A stretch of 59,377 nucleotides of DNA from Paracoccaceae bacterium (lineage in GTDB: Bacteria; Pseudomonadota; Alphaproteobacteria; Rhodobacterales; Rhodobacteraceae), in contig JAIXSA010000041.1 of the NCBI GenBank assembly GCA_027484915.1, positions 1 to 59,377 of the forward strand, given 5' to 3'. The notes under the pieces are model-generated. The model searched no databases and was not told where the DNA came from. It worked only from the letters and a program-made list of their open reading frames with translations. Below, in pieces: positions 1-7,985 of this stretch. Numbering within the stretch: the first letter of the stretch is position 1; every line of letters begins with the position of its first letter. The position numbers and the translations under genes were made by a program.

Positions 1-384
1 CTCGCCACGATCGTCGCCAACATCCTGCGCGGCAAGAACAAGCCGACCTTCACCCCCCACATGGACATGGGTGACAATGTCATCGTCATCAACGCCGACA
101 AGGTGCAGATGACCGGCAAGAAGCGCGACGACAAGGTCTACTACTGGCACACCGGCCACCCGGGCGGCATCAAGCAGCGCACCGCGCGGCAGGTGCTGGA
201 AGGCAACCACCCCGAGCGTGTGGTGGAAAAGGCCGTCGAGCGCATGATCACCCGCAACCGCCTGGGCCGTCAGCAGATGACGAACCTGCGCGTCTACGCC
301 GGGGCCGCCCATCCGCATGAAGCACAGCAGCCCACCGTTCTGGACGTCAAGGTCCTGAACCCGAAGAACACCCGGAGCGCGTGA
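1..384 (+). CDS. rplM: 50S ribosomal protein L13 (5' end outside window)
   Basis: Large-subunit ribosomal protein L13, which binds 23S rRNA early in 50S assembly. The reading frame is open from base 1 and no start codon fits the family N-terminus, so roughly the first quarter of the gene lies upstream of the window. The visible part carries the family's central region, including '[11 protein letters not shown]', '[13 protein letters not shown]' and the C-terminal '[14 protein letters not shown]'. The stop codon is followed two bases later by the rpsI ATG, the universal rplM-rpsI pairing, so both proteins are made from one message. Confidence 0.97.
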   Translation, partial: LATIVANILRGKNKPTFTPHMDMGDNVIVINADKVQMTGKKRDDKVYYWHTGHPGGIKQRTARQVLEGNHPERVVEKAVERMITRNRLGRQQMTNLRVYAGAAHPHEAQQPTVLDVKVLNPKNTRSA

Positions 385-386
385 TC

Positions 387-869
387 ATGGCCGATATCAA
401 ATCCCTCGATGACCTGAAGTCGGCTGTCGGTTCTGCCCCCACCGCCGTGGAAGCTGCCCCCCGCGTTCCGGTCCGCGACAAGCTCGGCCGTTCCTACGCG
501 ACCGGCAAGCGCAAGGACGCGGTCGCCCGCGTCTGGGTCAAGCCGGGTTCCGGCAAGGTCGTGGTCAACGGCAAGGAAATGGCGGTCTACTTCGCCCGTC
601 CCGTGCTGCAGATGATCCTGAAGCAGCCCTTCACCGTCGCCAACGTGGAAGGCCAGTTCGACGTCTACGCGACCGTCGCCGGTGGCGGCCTCTCGGGCCA
701 GGCCGGTGCCGTGAAGCACGGCATCTCGAAGGCACTGCAGCTTTATGAGCCCGCCCTGCGCGGTGCGCTGAAAGCAGCAGGCTTCCTGACCCGCGACAGC
801 CGCGTCGTCGAACGGAAAAAGTACGGCAAGCCGAAGGCCCGCCGCTCGTTCCAGTTCTCCAAGCGCTAA
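387..869 (+). CDS. rpsI: 30S ribosomal protein S9
   Basis: Small-subunit ribosomal protein S9; its C-terminal tail reaches the P-site tRNA. The protein is 160 residues, with the conserved core starting near '[17 protein letters not shown]' and ending in the diagnostic basic tail 'RRSFQFSKR'. The N-terminal extension of about 30 residues is usual in alphaproteobacteria. An in-frame GTG lies at 381 and would overlap the rplM stop; the ATG at 387 is preferred because it gives the normal MADIKS start. A strong intrinsic terminator follows. Confidence 0.97.
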   Translation: MADIKSLDDLKSAVGSAPTAVEAAPRVPVRDKLGRSYATGKRKDAVARVWVKPGSGKVVVNGKEMAVYFARPVLQMILKQPFTVANVEGQFDVYATVAGGGLSGQAGAVKHGISKALQLYEPALRGALKAAGFLTRDSRVVERKKYGKPKARRSFQFSKR

Positions 870-904
870 TTGTTTTCGTAGGGTGTGCTACAGCGCACCT
901 TCTG

Positions 905-933
905 AAAGGCCCGCCCTGGTGGCGGGCCTTTTG
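905..933 (+). terminator. Rho-independent terminator after rpsI
   Basis: A perfect 11-base-pair stem (arms 905-915 and 921-931, sequence AAAGGCCCGCC and its complement) closes on a five-base loop and runs into a short T-run. It lies 36 bases after the rpsI stop and ends the ribosomal operon. Confidence 0.85.
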
Positions 934-1026
934 CGTTGGGCCAATTGCTGCCGCCTGCGCCAGGCGGATGACGCTCGCCGGTCCGATCCGCGCTAGACTT
1001 CCCGCCTTGCAACGATGGAGGTCCAC

Positions 1027-1386
1027 ATGATCTCGGTTCGGTACATCGTGAACGACGTCGCGGCTTGCGTAGGCTTTTACCGCGACATCCTTGGCTTCAA
1101 AGTCGAGATGCATCCGGGTCCCGGTTTCGCCTCGCTCACGCATAGGGACCTGCGGCTTCTCCTGAATGCTCCGGGGCAGGGCGGTGCAGGTGTAGCCGGG
1201 GGCACACCGCAACCCGGCGGCTGGAACCGCTTCCAGATCGCGACGGACGACCTTGACCTTCTGGCCGCTACTCTGCGTGGCAGGGGTGTGACGTTCCGGG
1301 GCGATATCGTCGAGGGCCGGGGCGGTCGGCAATGCCTGGTCGAGGATCCCTCGGGCAACCTCGTCGAACTCTTCCAGCCCGCTTGA
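1027..1386 (+). CDS. VOC-fold (glyoxalase/bleomycin-resistance-like) protein
   Basis: A 119-residue protein of the vicinal oxygen chelate superfamily. It shows the two beta-alpha-beta-beta-beta halves: 'FYRDILGFKVE' near residue 16 marks the first and 'FQIATDDLDLLAATLRGRG' the second, ending in the typical 'VEDPSGNLVELFQP'. The family holds a divalent metal and acts on glyoxal adducts, dioxygenase substrates or antibiotics; the substrate here cannot be told. An ATG at 1015 lies upstream, but GGAG at 1017-1020 sits seven bases before the ATG at 1027, so the latter is taken as the start. It stands alone between two terminators. Confidence 0.85.
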   Translation: MISVRYIVNDVAACVGFYRDILGFKVEMHPGPGFASLTHRDLRLLLNAPGQGGAGVAGGTPQPGGWNRFQIATDDLDLLAATLRGRGVTFRGDIVEGRGGRQCLVEDPSGNLVELFQPA

Positions 1387-1413
1387 AAAAAAGGGCCGGG
1401 AAAAACCCGGCCC
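1386..1413 (-). terminator. Terminator of the minus-strand DUF1127 gene, possibly bidirectional
   Basis: An eight-base-pair stem (GGGCCGGG at 1393-1400 with its complement at 1406-1413) closes on an A5 loop. Read on the minus strand it is followed by a run of seven T (A-run at 1386-1392), the form expected of an intrinsic terminator for the gene that ends at 1454. It may also stop the VOC gene on the plus strand. Confidence 0.75.
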
Positions 1414-1453
1414 AGTCAGGGGTAAGAGCGAACGTCGCTCGGGGATTCTGGCG

Positions 1454-1657
1454 TCAGGGTTGCCAGAAGGGCTTGGTGCACTCCCGGCGCACCTCAAGCG
1501 GGTCAAGGCCGATGTCGCGCAGGAGATGCGCGTCCAGAGTGGCAAGACGCTGACGCTCGCGGTGGCGGGTCAGCGCGGCAAGGACTGCGGTCCGAAGGCG
1601 CGAAAGGATTCCGGACCGGGTGCGCAAGGGCAGGGTGAAGATATGTGTTTGGGGCAC
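1454..1657 (-). CDS. Small DUF1127 protein
   Basis: A small basic protein of about 67 residues ending in the DUF1127 signature: 'RLATLDAHLLRDIGLDPLE' followed by a short tail. DUF1127 proteins are abundant in Rhodobacteraceae; at least one, CcaF1 of Rhodobacter sphaeroides, has been described as an RNA-binding factor in sRNA maturation, but whether this paralogue shares that role is unknown. Two starts are possible: TTG at 1687 (77 residues) or GTG at 1657. GTG is preferred because AGAAGG lies five bases before it and because it leaves the palindrome at 1674-1687 in the promoter rather than the gene. It is transcribed away from the MocR regulator at 1749. Confidence 0.75.
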   Translation of the reverse strand: MPQTHIFTLPLRTRSGILSRLRTAVLAALTRHRERQRLATLDAHLLRDIGLDPLEVRRECTKPFWQP

Positions 1658-1673
1658 TTGAGCCTTCTTCGAT

Positions 1674-1687
1674 TTGTATTGATACAA
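1674..1687. promoter_or_regulatory. Candidate operator for the divergent MocR regulator
   Basis: The inverted repeat TTGTATTGATACAA (arms TTGTAT and ATACAA around TG) lies between the DUF1127 gene and the MocR gene. Its right half TGATACAA recurs as a direct repeat at 1754-1761, inside the first codons of the regulator. MocR proteins are known to bind repeated half-sites at their own divergent promoters, so autoregulation together with control of the DUF1127 gene is inferred. Confidence 0.5.
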
Positions 1688-1748
1688 TAAGCCTGTTCCG
1701 GTATGAACAACCTAATTCTGTCCCACAATGAGTCGCCAGAGGATTATT

Positions 1749-3152
1749 GTGACTGATACAACTTGGGCGCCCGATCTGACTCAATTCCCTGGTCCAAAGT
1801 ACCTGGCCCTGTCGCGCGCCCTGCGAGACGCGATCCGGGCAGGGCATTTACCCCCGAATTCTCAATTGCCTACGGTGCGTGACTTGGCCTGGCGCCTGCA
1901 GTTGACGCCGGGAACGGTAGCGCGCGCCTACCAACTTGCGACCCAGGAAGGTCTGCTTGCCGCCACCGTGGGGCGCGGGACATTTGTAGCAGCACAATCG
2001 CCCCGGCTTGGCCCGACCCAGGCATTGTATACGGAACGCGTGACGGGCGGGACGACGGGGCTGGTTGATCTGCGCCCTCCCCAGGTGCCCGAGGTAGGCC
2101 AGGCCGAAGCCTTGCGCGCCGCTCTCTTGGACATGGCGGCGGCTACGGGGCAGGGCTGGCTCGACTACACCAGCCAGATGGGCGAAGCCGCCTTGCGGGC
2201 CGAGATCGTCGGCTGGATGGGCGACCGCATCCTGGGGCCGATCGGACCCGAGGATGTGGCTCTGACCCACGGTGGCCAGAACGCGATCAGCCTCATCTTC
2301 GACTGCTGCCTGCGCGGCGAACGTCCCGTGGTGCTGATCGAGGAACTGGCCTATCCCGGCTTCCGCTATGCCGCCCGCGCCGCCCGGGCCGAGGTCGTGC
2401 CGGTCGAGATCGACGAGCATGGCATTGTTCCCGAGGCGCTGGAGGCCGCCTGCCGCCGCCACGGAGCCCAGGTCCTCTGCCTGACGACCGAGGCGCAGAA
2501 TCCCACCACCGGCCGGATGCCGGTCAAGCGCCGCCAGGAGATTGCCGAGATCGCCCGGCGCTATGACCTTCAGGTGTTGGAGGACGACTGCTATTCCGTG
2601 GCCGAAAGCGACATCCCCTCCCTGCGCGCGCTGGCCCCGGAGCGGGTCTGGCTGGTCGGATCGGTGTCGAAGACAATTTCGGCGGCCCTGCGCTTTGGCT
2701 ATGTCATTTGCCCCGCCGGCATGGGCGAGGCGGGGCGGCTCACGGCACAGCACGGCTTTTTTGCCCTGTCGCGCCCCGTGGCGGACCTGATGCTGCATCT
2801 GTTCCGGACCGGCGCGGCGCAGCGCATCAAGGCGGCAGTCCAGGCCGAATTCGCCGCGCGCCTGCAGGCGCTGGTCAATCGGCTCGGCGCCTATGACCTT
2901 GGGTGGCAGCCCGGGGTGCCGTTCGTCTGGCTGCGCCTGCCGATCGGTTGGCGCGCCTCGGCCTTCGTCCGCGCTGCCGAGGCGCGCGGCGTGCTGGTCC
3001 GGTCCGCTGACGAATACGCGCTTGTCCACGGTCGCGCCCCGAACGCGGTCCGCCTGGCCATTGCCGCCAACCTTCCGCGCGCATCCTTCGAGGCCGCCGT
3101 GCAGACGCTGTCCGACCTTCTCGCGCGGCCGCCTTCGGACCTCTCCGTGTAG
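1749..3152 (+). CDS. MocR-type (GntR family) transcriptional regulator with aminotransferase domain
   Basis: A 467-residue PLP-dependent regulator. Residues about 15-80 form a GntR winged helix ('LPTVRDLAWRLQLTPGTVA', ending 'GRGTF'). The rest is a fold-type I aminotransferase domain, with 'LTHGGQNAISLIF' and the PLP Schiff-base lysine in 'GSVSKTISAALRFGY' at about residue 308. MocR proteins use bound PLP with an effector (pyridoxal, GABA, taurine and others) as a switch; the effector is not deducible here. An ATG at 1728 is in frame, but GTG at 1749 has AGAGG just upstream and gives the usual 'TDTTWAPDLTQ' N-terminus. No PLP-biosynthesis or taurine gene is adjacent; the only divergent partner is the DUF1127 gene. 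Confidence 0.85.
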   Translation: MTDTTWAPDLTQFPGPKYLALSRALRDAIRAGHLPPNSQLPTVRDLAWRLQLTPGTVARAYQLATQEGLLAATVGRGTFVAAQSPRLGPTQALYTERVTGGTTGLVDLRPPQVPEVGQAEALRAALLDMAAATGQGWLDYTSQMGEAALRAEIVGWMGDRILGPIGPEDVALTHGGQNAISLIFDCCLRGERPVVLIEELAYPGFRYAARAARAEVVPVEIDEHGIVPEALEAACRRHGAQVLCLTTEAQNPTTGRMPVKRRQEIAEIARRYDLQVLEDDCYSVAESDIPSLRALAPERVWLVGSVSKTISAALRFGYVICPAGMGEAGRLTAQHGFFALSRPVADLMLHLFRTGAAQRIKAAVQAEFAARLQALVNRLGAYDLGWQPGVPFVWLRLPIGWRASAFVRAAEARGVLVRSADEYALVHGRAPNAVRLAIAANLPRASFEAAVQTLSDLLARPPSDLSV

Positions 3153-3276
3153 GGAAATCCCGACCTGTTGCATTTGGGACTCGCTCACGCGGAATGGCCA
3201 ATCCGTGAGTTGACCGAAGGACAAATGCTGCCGCACAGTCCGGACACGAGCAGAATTAAAAAAGAGAGCCCGAAAA

Positions 3277-3537
3277 ATGGGACTTCAATATGCATTCCAC
3301 GCGCCGCATGGCGGCGCGGACTTTCTTGGTTGGCGCAAGACCCGTCAGGGTGCGACCGAAATCGTCTATGACGACGGCGTCGCCCGCCGCATGATCTGGC
3401 GCGTTGCCACCGACGACCCGTCCGAAGCCCGGATCGCCGAAGCGCTGCGCGTCGCCGTCAGCTCCATCCGCGTCGTGCCGACACTTTACGACGAGCTGAA
3501 GAAACGGGCGATCGCCATCGAGCGCATCGCCGGTTGA
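3277..3537 (+). CDS. Hypothetical protein, 86 residues
   Basis: A small soluble protein that I do not recognise. It has no signal peptide or membrane span; the first half is Gly/aromatic rich ('MGLQYAFHAPHGGADFLGW') and the second half looks helical and charged ('YDELKKRAIAIERIAG'). Codon use is like that of the neighbours, which supports real coding. It stands alone, 124 bases after the MocR gene, and is followed by a GC-rich hairpin at 3543-3567. The ribosome site (GAGAG about 10 bases upstream) is weak. Confidence 0.6.
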   Translation: MGLQYAFHAPHGGADFLGWRKTRQGATEIVYDDGVARRMIWRVATDDPSEARIAEALRVAVSSIRVVPTLYDELKKRAIAIERIAG

Positions 3538-3542
3538 CCCAA

Positions 3543-3567
3543 GGCCGGGGCGCCCCCCGCCCCGGCC
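3543..3567 (+). terminator. GC-rich hairpin after the 86-residue orphan
   Basis: A nine-base stem (GGCCGGGGC at 3543-3551 with its complement at 3559-3567) starts six bases after the stop codon. The downstream tract is only moderately T-rich, so it is a probable rather than certain terminator. Confidence 0.5.
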
Positions 3568-3679
3568 CCGCCACGCGGCTTGATTTCCTTCCGTTTTGAT
3601 GGCCTCTTGCCTCGACGGGGTCCTTCGGTCTAATTTGATCAAATGACAAGGCTGCCGGAAGTGTGGCCGAACAGGGGGA

Positions 3680-4552
3680 ATGATGGCGCAAACGCCGGGA
3701 TCCGAGGCCAGGACGGGCCTCAAGCTGATCTCTCCGACAGCAATCTACGTGATTCTCCTGCTCGCCGTTCCCTTGGCGACAGTGCTGATGTATTCCGTGA
3801 TGACCGGCGGGCGGGGCAATGTGTCGCTCCCGCTGACGTTCGAGAACTACACCGAACTCGCCTCGAAATCTGTCTACGGCTACCTCCTCCTGAAATCGCT
3901 GATGGTCGCCCTGATCGTCACCGCGATTACCGTGCTTTTGGCCTACCCGGTCGCCTATTTCGTCAGCTTCCATGTTAAGCCCGAGCGCAAGAGCCTGTGG
4001 CTGTTCCTGATCACCATCCCGTTCTGGACCAGCTACATCATCCGCGTCAGCCTTTGGTTCGTGATCCTCGGCTACGACGGCGTCCTCGACAAAACGCTCA
4101 TGGCTCTGGGCATCATGGACACCCAGCTCAACTTCTCCTCCTACGGCATCCCGGCGATCATCTTCGTCCTCGCCCACGCCTACGCACCCTTCGCGGTCCT
4201 GCCGATCTTCGTCAGCCTCGAAAAGGTCGACCGCTCGCTCTTGGAGGCCGGACAGGACCTCGGCGAAAGTCGCTGGGTCACCTTCCTGCGCGTGACGCTG
4301 CCCCTGTCGATGCCCGGCGTCATCGCCGCCGCGCTGATCGTCTTCATCCCCACCGTGGGCGACTACGTCACGCCGAAACTGGTGGGCGACGGCAAGCAGC
4401 CCCTCATCGCCAACTTCATCGAGACCCAGCTTCTGAAACTGCAGGACTTCCCGCAGGGCTCCGCCTTCGCCGTCGTCTCGATGCTGATGGTCGCCTTTGT
4501 CAGCGTTCTCTTCGTGCTGGCCAACAAACGCTTCATCGGGGGCCAGAAATGA
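3680..4552 (+). CDS. Polyamine-type ABC transporter permease, PotB-like
   Basis: Inner-membrane permease of 290 residues, six predicted membrane spans beginning with 'AIYVILLLAVPLATVLMYSV'. The coupling (EAA) loop is seen as 'LLEAGQDLGESRWVTFLRV', followed by 'TLPLSMPGVIAAALI'. This matches the PotB/PotH class that pairs with PotC and PotA to import spermidine, putrescine or related substrates. The ATG at 3680 is preceded by GGGGG. Its stop overlaps the next gene by the ATGA arrangement, so the operon is translationally coupled. No periplasmic binding protein is encoded next to it. Confidence 0.88.
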   Translation: MMAQTPGSEARTGLKLISPTAIYVILLLAVPLATVLMYSVMTGGRGNVSLPLTFENYTELASKSVYGYLLLKSLMVALIVTAITVLLAYPVAYFVSFHVKPERKSLWLFLITIPFWTSYIIRVSLWFVILGYDGVLDKTLMALGIMDTQLNFSSYGIPAIIFVLAHAYAPFAVLPIFVSLEKVDRSLLEAGQDLGESRWVTFLRVTLPLSMPGVIAAALIVFIPTVGDYVTPKLVGDGKQPLIANFIETQLLKLQDFPQGSAFAVVSMLMVAFVSVLFVLANKRFIGGQK

Positions 4553-5358
4553 AGAAGGCCCCCTTCCTGCGCAGCTACACGCTCTTCTACCTCCTGTTCC
4601 TCTACAGCCCGATCATCCTGCTGCCGATCTTCGCCTTCAACGATAGCAAGGTCGTCGCCTTCCCGCTGGCCGGCTTCACGCTGGACTGGTTCCGCGAGAT
4701 GCTGTCGGACCAGAACCTGCGCATCGCCGCCAAGAACAGCCTGATCATCGCGCTTTCGGTGGCCTCGGTCTCGACCATCCTCGGCATCTTCGCCGCCCGC
4801 GCAAGCGTGCGCTACCGCTTCCCCGGCAAGGCACCGCTGATGGGCCTCATCATGCTACCCCTCGTCCTGCCCGAGATGATCATCGCCATGGCGCTTCTCG
4901 TGGTGCTTCTGTCGCTGAACGTGCCCCTGTCCCTCTTCACCGTCATCATCGGCCAGGTCCTGATCACCACGCCCTTTGCCGTCGCCATCCTGACCTCGGC
5001 CTTCCAAAGCCTGGACAAGTCGCTGGAAGAGGCCTCGATGGACCTTGGCGAAACCGCCTGGTCAACCTTCCGCCTGATCATCCTGCCCTTGGTGATGCCG
5101 GGGATCATGGCCTCGTTCCTGATCTGCTTCACCATCTCGTTCGACGAATTCATCATCTCGAACTTCCTCGGGTCCGGTCAGCCGATCCTCTCGGTCTACA
5201 TCTTCGGCCAGTTCCGCTTCCCCGCCAAAGTGCCATCCATGCTGGCTTTGGGAACCGTTCTGGTCTGTTTCTCGATCATCCTGCTTGGCATCGCCGAGTA
5301 CATGCGCCGCCGCGGCATCGCAAAGGCCGGTGGCAAAGATTCCGGAGGCTTCCTGTGA
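4549..5358 (+). CDS. Polyamine-type ABC transporter permease, PotC-like
   Basis: Second permease, 269 residues, beginning 'MKKAPFLRSYTLFYLLFLY'. The EAA coupling motif appears as 'LEEASMDLGETAWSTFRLI', then 'ILPLVMPGIMASFLICF', and the family signature 'SFDEFIISNF' is present (typical of PotC/PotI). It would form the heterodimeric membrane channel with the preceding permease. Start ATG at 4549 overlaps the upstream stop, and its own stop overlaps the GTG start of the ATPase gene. Confidence 0.88.
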   Translation: MKKAPFLRSYTLFYLLFLYSPIILLPIFAFNDSKVVAFPLAGFTLDWFREMLSDQNLRIAAKNSLIIALSVASVSTILGIFAARASVRYRFPGKAPLMGLIMLPLVLPEMIIAMALLVVLLSLNVPLSLFTVIIGQVLITTPFAVAILTSAFQSLDKSLEEASMDLGETAWSTFRLIILPLVMPGIMASFLICFTISFDEFIISNFLGSGQPILSVYIFGQFRFPAKVPSMLALGTVLVCFSIILLGIAEYMRRRGIAKAGGKDSGGFL

Positions 5359-6455
5359 CCTTTTCCGATGACCGTCCGACCATGATCGAGTTCAAGGACG
5401 TCCACAAATACTACGGCGACTACCACGCCCTGCGCGGGATCAACGGCACGATCAAGGCCGGTGAGTTCTTCTCGCTCCTTGGTCCCTCCGGTTGCGGCAA
5501 GACCACCCTCTTGCGCACCATCGCAGGGTTCGAGGATATCTCCTCGGGCGTGATCATGATCGACGGCAAGGACATGGCCGGGGTCGCCGCCAACGTGCGC
5601 CCGACGAACATGGTGTTCCAAAGTTACGCGATCTTCCCGCACATGAGCGTGGAAGAGAACGTTGGCTTCGGCCTTCGCAAGGACCCGCGCTCGAAGGAAG
5701 AGAAAGCCAAGGCCGTGGCCGAAGCGCTTGAGATGGTCGGCCTCAAGGGCTTTGGCAAGCGCGCGGCCCATGCGCTTTCCGGCGGCCAGCGCCAGCGCGT
5801 GGCGCTTGCCCGCGCGCTGATCCTGAAGCCCAAGGTCCTGCTCCTCGACGAACCGCTCTCCGCGCTCGACAAGAAGATGCGCGAACACATGCAGGTGGAA
5901 CTCATCAAGCTGCAGCGCCAGGTCGGCATCACCTTCATCCTCGTCACCCACGACCAGGAAGAGGCGCTGGTCATGTCCGACCGCATCGCCGTGATGTTCG
6001 AGGGCGAGATTGCCCAACTTGCCGACCCCGAAACCCTCTACCGCCGCCCGGCCACCCGCAAGGTCGCGGACTTCATCGGCACGATGAACTTCATCCCGGC
6101 CGAGATCCTGTCCGAAGCGGGCGACAAGGTGGAAGTCAACGCCAAGGGCCTTGGCCACGTGGCGCTCGATATTGCGCAAGCGCCGGAAAAGACCGGCGAG
6201 GCGCCCGTTGTCGGCCTGCGCCCCGAAACGCTGACGCTCCTTTACGACGACCAGAAAGCGCCCGAGCGCGAGACGGATGGCGTGATCGACGAGGTGATCT
6301 ATTTCGGCGACATGACCTATTACGACGTCTACCTCGGCGGGACGGACGTGGAAGTGCGCCTCTCGATGCGCAACGTCCCCGGTCGCCCGGTCCTCGACGT
6401 CGGCACCAAGGTCCGCGTCGCGTGGAGCCCATCGGCGCTCGTCCTCTTCCGCTAG
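5355..6455 (+). CDS. Polyamine-type ABC transporter ATP-binding protein, PotA-like
   Basis: Cytoplasmic ATPase of 366 residues that drives the two permeases. Walker A 'GPSGCGKTT', signature 'LSGGQRQRVALARAL', Walker B 'VLLLDEPLSALD' and the switch 'VTHDQEEAL' are intact. After about residue 240 a TOBE-type substrate/regulatory domain follows. The GTG at 5355 overlaps the PotC-like stop (GTGA) and has CGGAGG seven bases upstream, so it is chosen over the ATG at 5382. The order permease-permease-ATPase without a binding-protein gene means the periplasmic component must be encoded elsewhere. Confidence 0.9.
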   Translation: MTFSDDRPTMIEFKDVHKYYGDYHALRGINGTIKAGEFFSLLGPSGCGKTTLLRTIAGFEDISSGVIMIDGKDMAGVAANVRPTNMVFQSYAIFPHMSVEENVGFGLRKDPRSKEEKAKAVAEALEMVGLKGFGKRAAHALSGGQRQRVALARALILKPKVLLLDEPLSALDKKMREHMQVELIKLQRQVGITFILVTHDQEEALVMSDRIAVMFEGEIAQLADPETLYRRPATRKVADFIGTMNFIPAEILSEAGDKVEVNAKGLGHVALDIAQAPEKTGEAPVVGLRPETLTLLYDDQKAPERETDGVIDEVIYFGDMTYYDVYLGGTDVEVRLSMRNVPGRPVLDVGTKVRVAWSPSALVLFR

Positions 6456-6464
6456 GCAAAACTC

Positions 6465-6574
6465 CTCGTTCGACTTCGTCTCCTCGTCGTGGACGCCCCC
6501 CCGCGAGGAGGGACGAAGTCCCCGACGAGCACCCCCCACGCAACCCGCGAGGAGGGACGAAGTCCCCGACGAGC
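6465..6574. repeat. Short repeat cluster after the ABC operon
   Basis: A 30-base unit occurs twice in direct orientation at 6501-6530 and 6545-6574 (each begins CCGCGAGGAGGGACGAAGTC). A degenerate inverted copy sits at 6465-6486 (contains GACTTCGTCTCCTCG). The inverted and first direct copies can pair through about 14 bases around a short loop, which may end the ABC operon transcript. The cluster fills the gap between the convergent ATPase and SH3-repeat genes. Confidence 0.7.
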
Positions 6575-6579
6575 CGGTC

Positions 6580-7152
6580 CTAGTGGCTCTCCTCCTCGGC
6601 GCAGGCCATGTATGCGTCGAAGACCCAGCCGACCGCATTGTCTCCGGTCCATTTCTCGACATAGACCCACTGCTTGCCCGCATGCTGGGTCTGCGCGATG
6701 GCCCTGACCGTAGTCCCGTTGCGCAAGGTCGCAAAGACCTCGCCCCCCGGCGCATCGCGGGTGTTCAGCGGCGTGCCCGTCGGGTCCGCCACCTTGCAGG
6801 CGATGGGATCGATCGCAGTCGCGTAGGGCTCCGACGGCAGGCCCTTGGTCGTGCCCTCGCAGTCCAGATAGGCGCCAAAGACCCAAGCCCCGTCAAAGTC
6901 CGCCGCCAGTTCGCCGTCATCGAACTTCTCAACCAGCGCCCAAAGCCTGCCGTCGACCTCCCGGTGCTCGAGGAAGACCAGTGCCGTCCCGTTCTTCGCC
7001 GCCCCGACCACCGGCCCGTTGGGCGACAGGCGGATGTTCAGCGGCGTCCCCGTTGGATCGGCCACTGTGCAGACCGGTGCGCCCCCACAGGCCAGCGCGA
7101 CCCCGGCTGTTGCCAGCAGGGCAAGGGGAACAGCAAGAAAGCGACGGCGCAT
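6580..7152 (-). CDS. Secreted protein with two bacterial SH3 repeats
   Basis: A 190-residue exported protein. Residues 1 to about 21 form a Sec signal peptide ('MRRRFLAVPLALLATAGVAL'). Two similar SH3_3 modules follow, each opening with 'VADPTGTPLN' (about residues 29-95 and 120-180) and each ending in 'WVFGAYLDC' or 'WVFDAYMAC'. A pair of cysteines flanks each module and may form disulfides. Bacterial SH3 domains usually bind peptidoglycan or mediate protein contacts in the envelope; the actual role is unknown. The start has GAGAGG upstream. A cysteine near the cleavage site does not fit a good lipobox. Confidence 0.8.
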   Translation of the reverse strand: MRRRFLAVPLALLATAGVALACGGAPVCTVADPTGTPLNIRLSPNGPVVGAAKNGTALVFLEHREVDGRLWALVEKFDDGELAADFDGAWVFGAYLDCEGTTKGLPSEPYATAIDPIACKVADPTGTPLNTRDAPGGEVFATLRNGTTVRAIAQTQHAGKQWVYVEKWTGDNAVGWVFDAYMACAEEESH

Positions 7153-7290
7153 GGGACTACCTCTCGGGGCAAGTTCATTGCCGCAACTCTCGCCCTTGGA
7201 CCGGCCCTTGTCACCTGAGGAGAGCCTGACCCGGAATTCCCTTCTCGCAGTGGCATGAAGCTCCAGCGTGAGCGAGAAACCGACCAGCCC

Positions 7291-7367
7291 AAAGCTTAAG
7301 GCTTCCTGAATGCCCACAGCCAACCAGTTGATTTTCCTGGCGTCACAAACCGCGCCACGCGTGGCGC
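7291..7367. repeat. Structured intergenic repeat, copy A
   Basis: First of three related elements in this window (the others are 48763-48839 and 57813-57885, the last inverted). It opens with AAAGCTTAA, contains CCTGAATGCCCACAGCCAA and TTGATTTTCCTG, and ends in the perfect 16-base palindrome GCGCCACGCGTGGCGC (7352-7367), seven bases from the stop codon of the tetR gene. Confidence 0.75.
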
Positions 7368-7373
7368 CCCCGC

Positions 7374-7985
7374 TCACCGGTCCGGCGACAACAGCCCCAG
7401 CCCCCGCAGGTAGATCCCGATCCCGGTTTCCAGCAGGTCCTCCGCCGGCCACGGCTGCGGTCCCCCGTTCCCCCGCAGGAACAGCTCCACCACCCCGTGA
7501 CTGACCGCCCAGACATGGGCCGAGATCATCGAGGCGGGCGGCCGCCGCCCCTCCGGCAGACCCCGGACGAGCCCCTCCGCCGCCCGATCCATCGTCGCCC
7601 TCGCCTTGGCCGAGACCTGCGCGAGGTCCGGATGTTTCCCCGGCTGCAGCCCACTCTCGAACATCGCCTGGTAGTGGCCGGGATACTTCCTGGCAAATGC
7701 CAAGTAAGCCCGCCCCGTCGCCTCGAACGCCGTCAGCGGCGACGGCCGCCCCTCATCATAAGCGTACTCCAGCAGCGCCGCGAAGATGTCGAACCCCTGC
7801 CGCGCAACCTCGGCCAACAGATCATCCCGCCCCGCAAAATGCCGGTATACCGCCGCCGGCGTCACATCCGCCGCCTTCGCCGCCTCGGACAGGGTGAAGC
7901 CCTGCGGCCCCTTCTCGGCGATCAGCTCCAGCGCCGCCTCGACCAGCGCCTGCCGCAGATTGCCGTGGTGATACCCTCGCTTCAT
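7374..7985 (-). CDS. TetR/AcrR family transcriptional regulator
   Basis: A 203-residue TetR-type repressor. The N-terminal helix-turn-helix is '[19 protein letters not shown]' with the hallmark '[15 protein letters not shown]', about residues 28-55; the C-terminal ligand-binding domain is of the type '[14 protein letters not shown]' seen in WHG-domain TetR proteins. The start ATG overlaps the stop of ppk2 by ATGA, so it is the second gene of a two-gene operon and may respond to a signal linked to polyphosphate or nucleotide state, although TetR genes often control a different neighbour. Confidence 0.88.
   Translation of the reverse strand: MKRGYHHGNLRQALVEAALELIAEKGPQGFTLSEAAKAADVTPAAVYRHFAGRDDLLAEVARQGFDIFAALLEYAYDEGRPSPLTAFEATGRAYLAFARKYPGHYQAMFESGLQPGKHPDLAQVSAKARATMDRAAEGLVRGLPEGRRPPASMISAHVWAVSHGVVELFLRGNGGPQPWPAEDLLETGIGIYLRGLGLLSPDR

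Noticed and set aside
631-1545. Long minus-strand open frame opposite rpsI and the VOC gene
   Set aside because: Antisense frames stay open easily in GC-rich DNA; the translation is Arg/Pro rich with no domain, while the plus strand carries recognised proteins.
6500-6580. CRISPR-like array
   Set aside because: Only two direct repeats with a 14-base spacer and no cas genes; the unit is REP-like.
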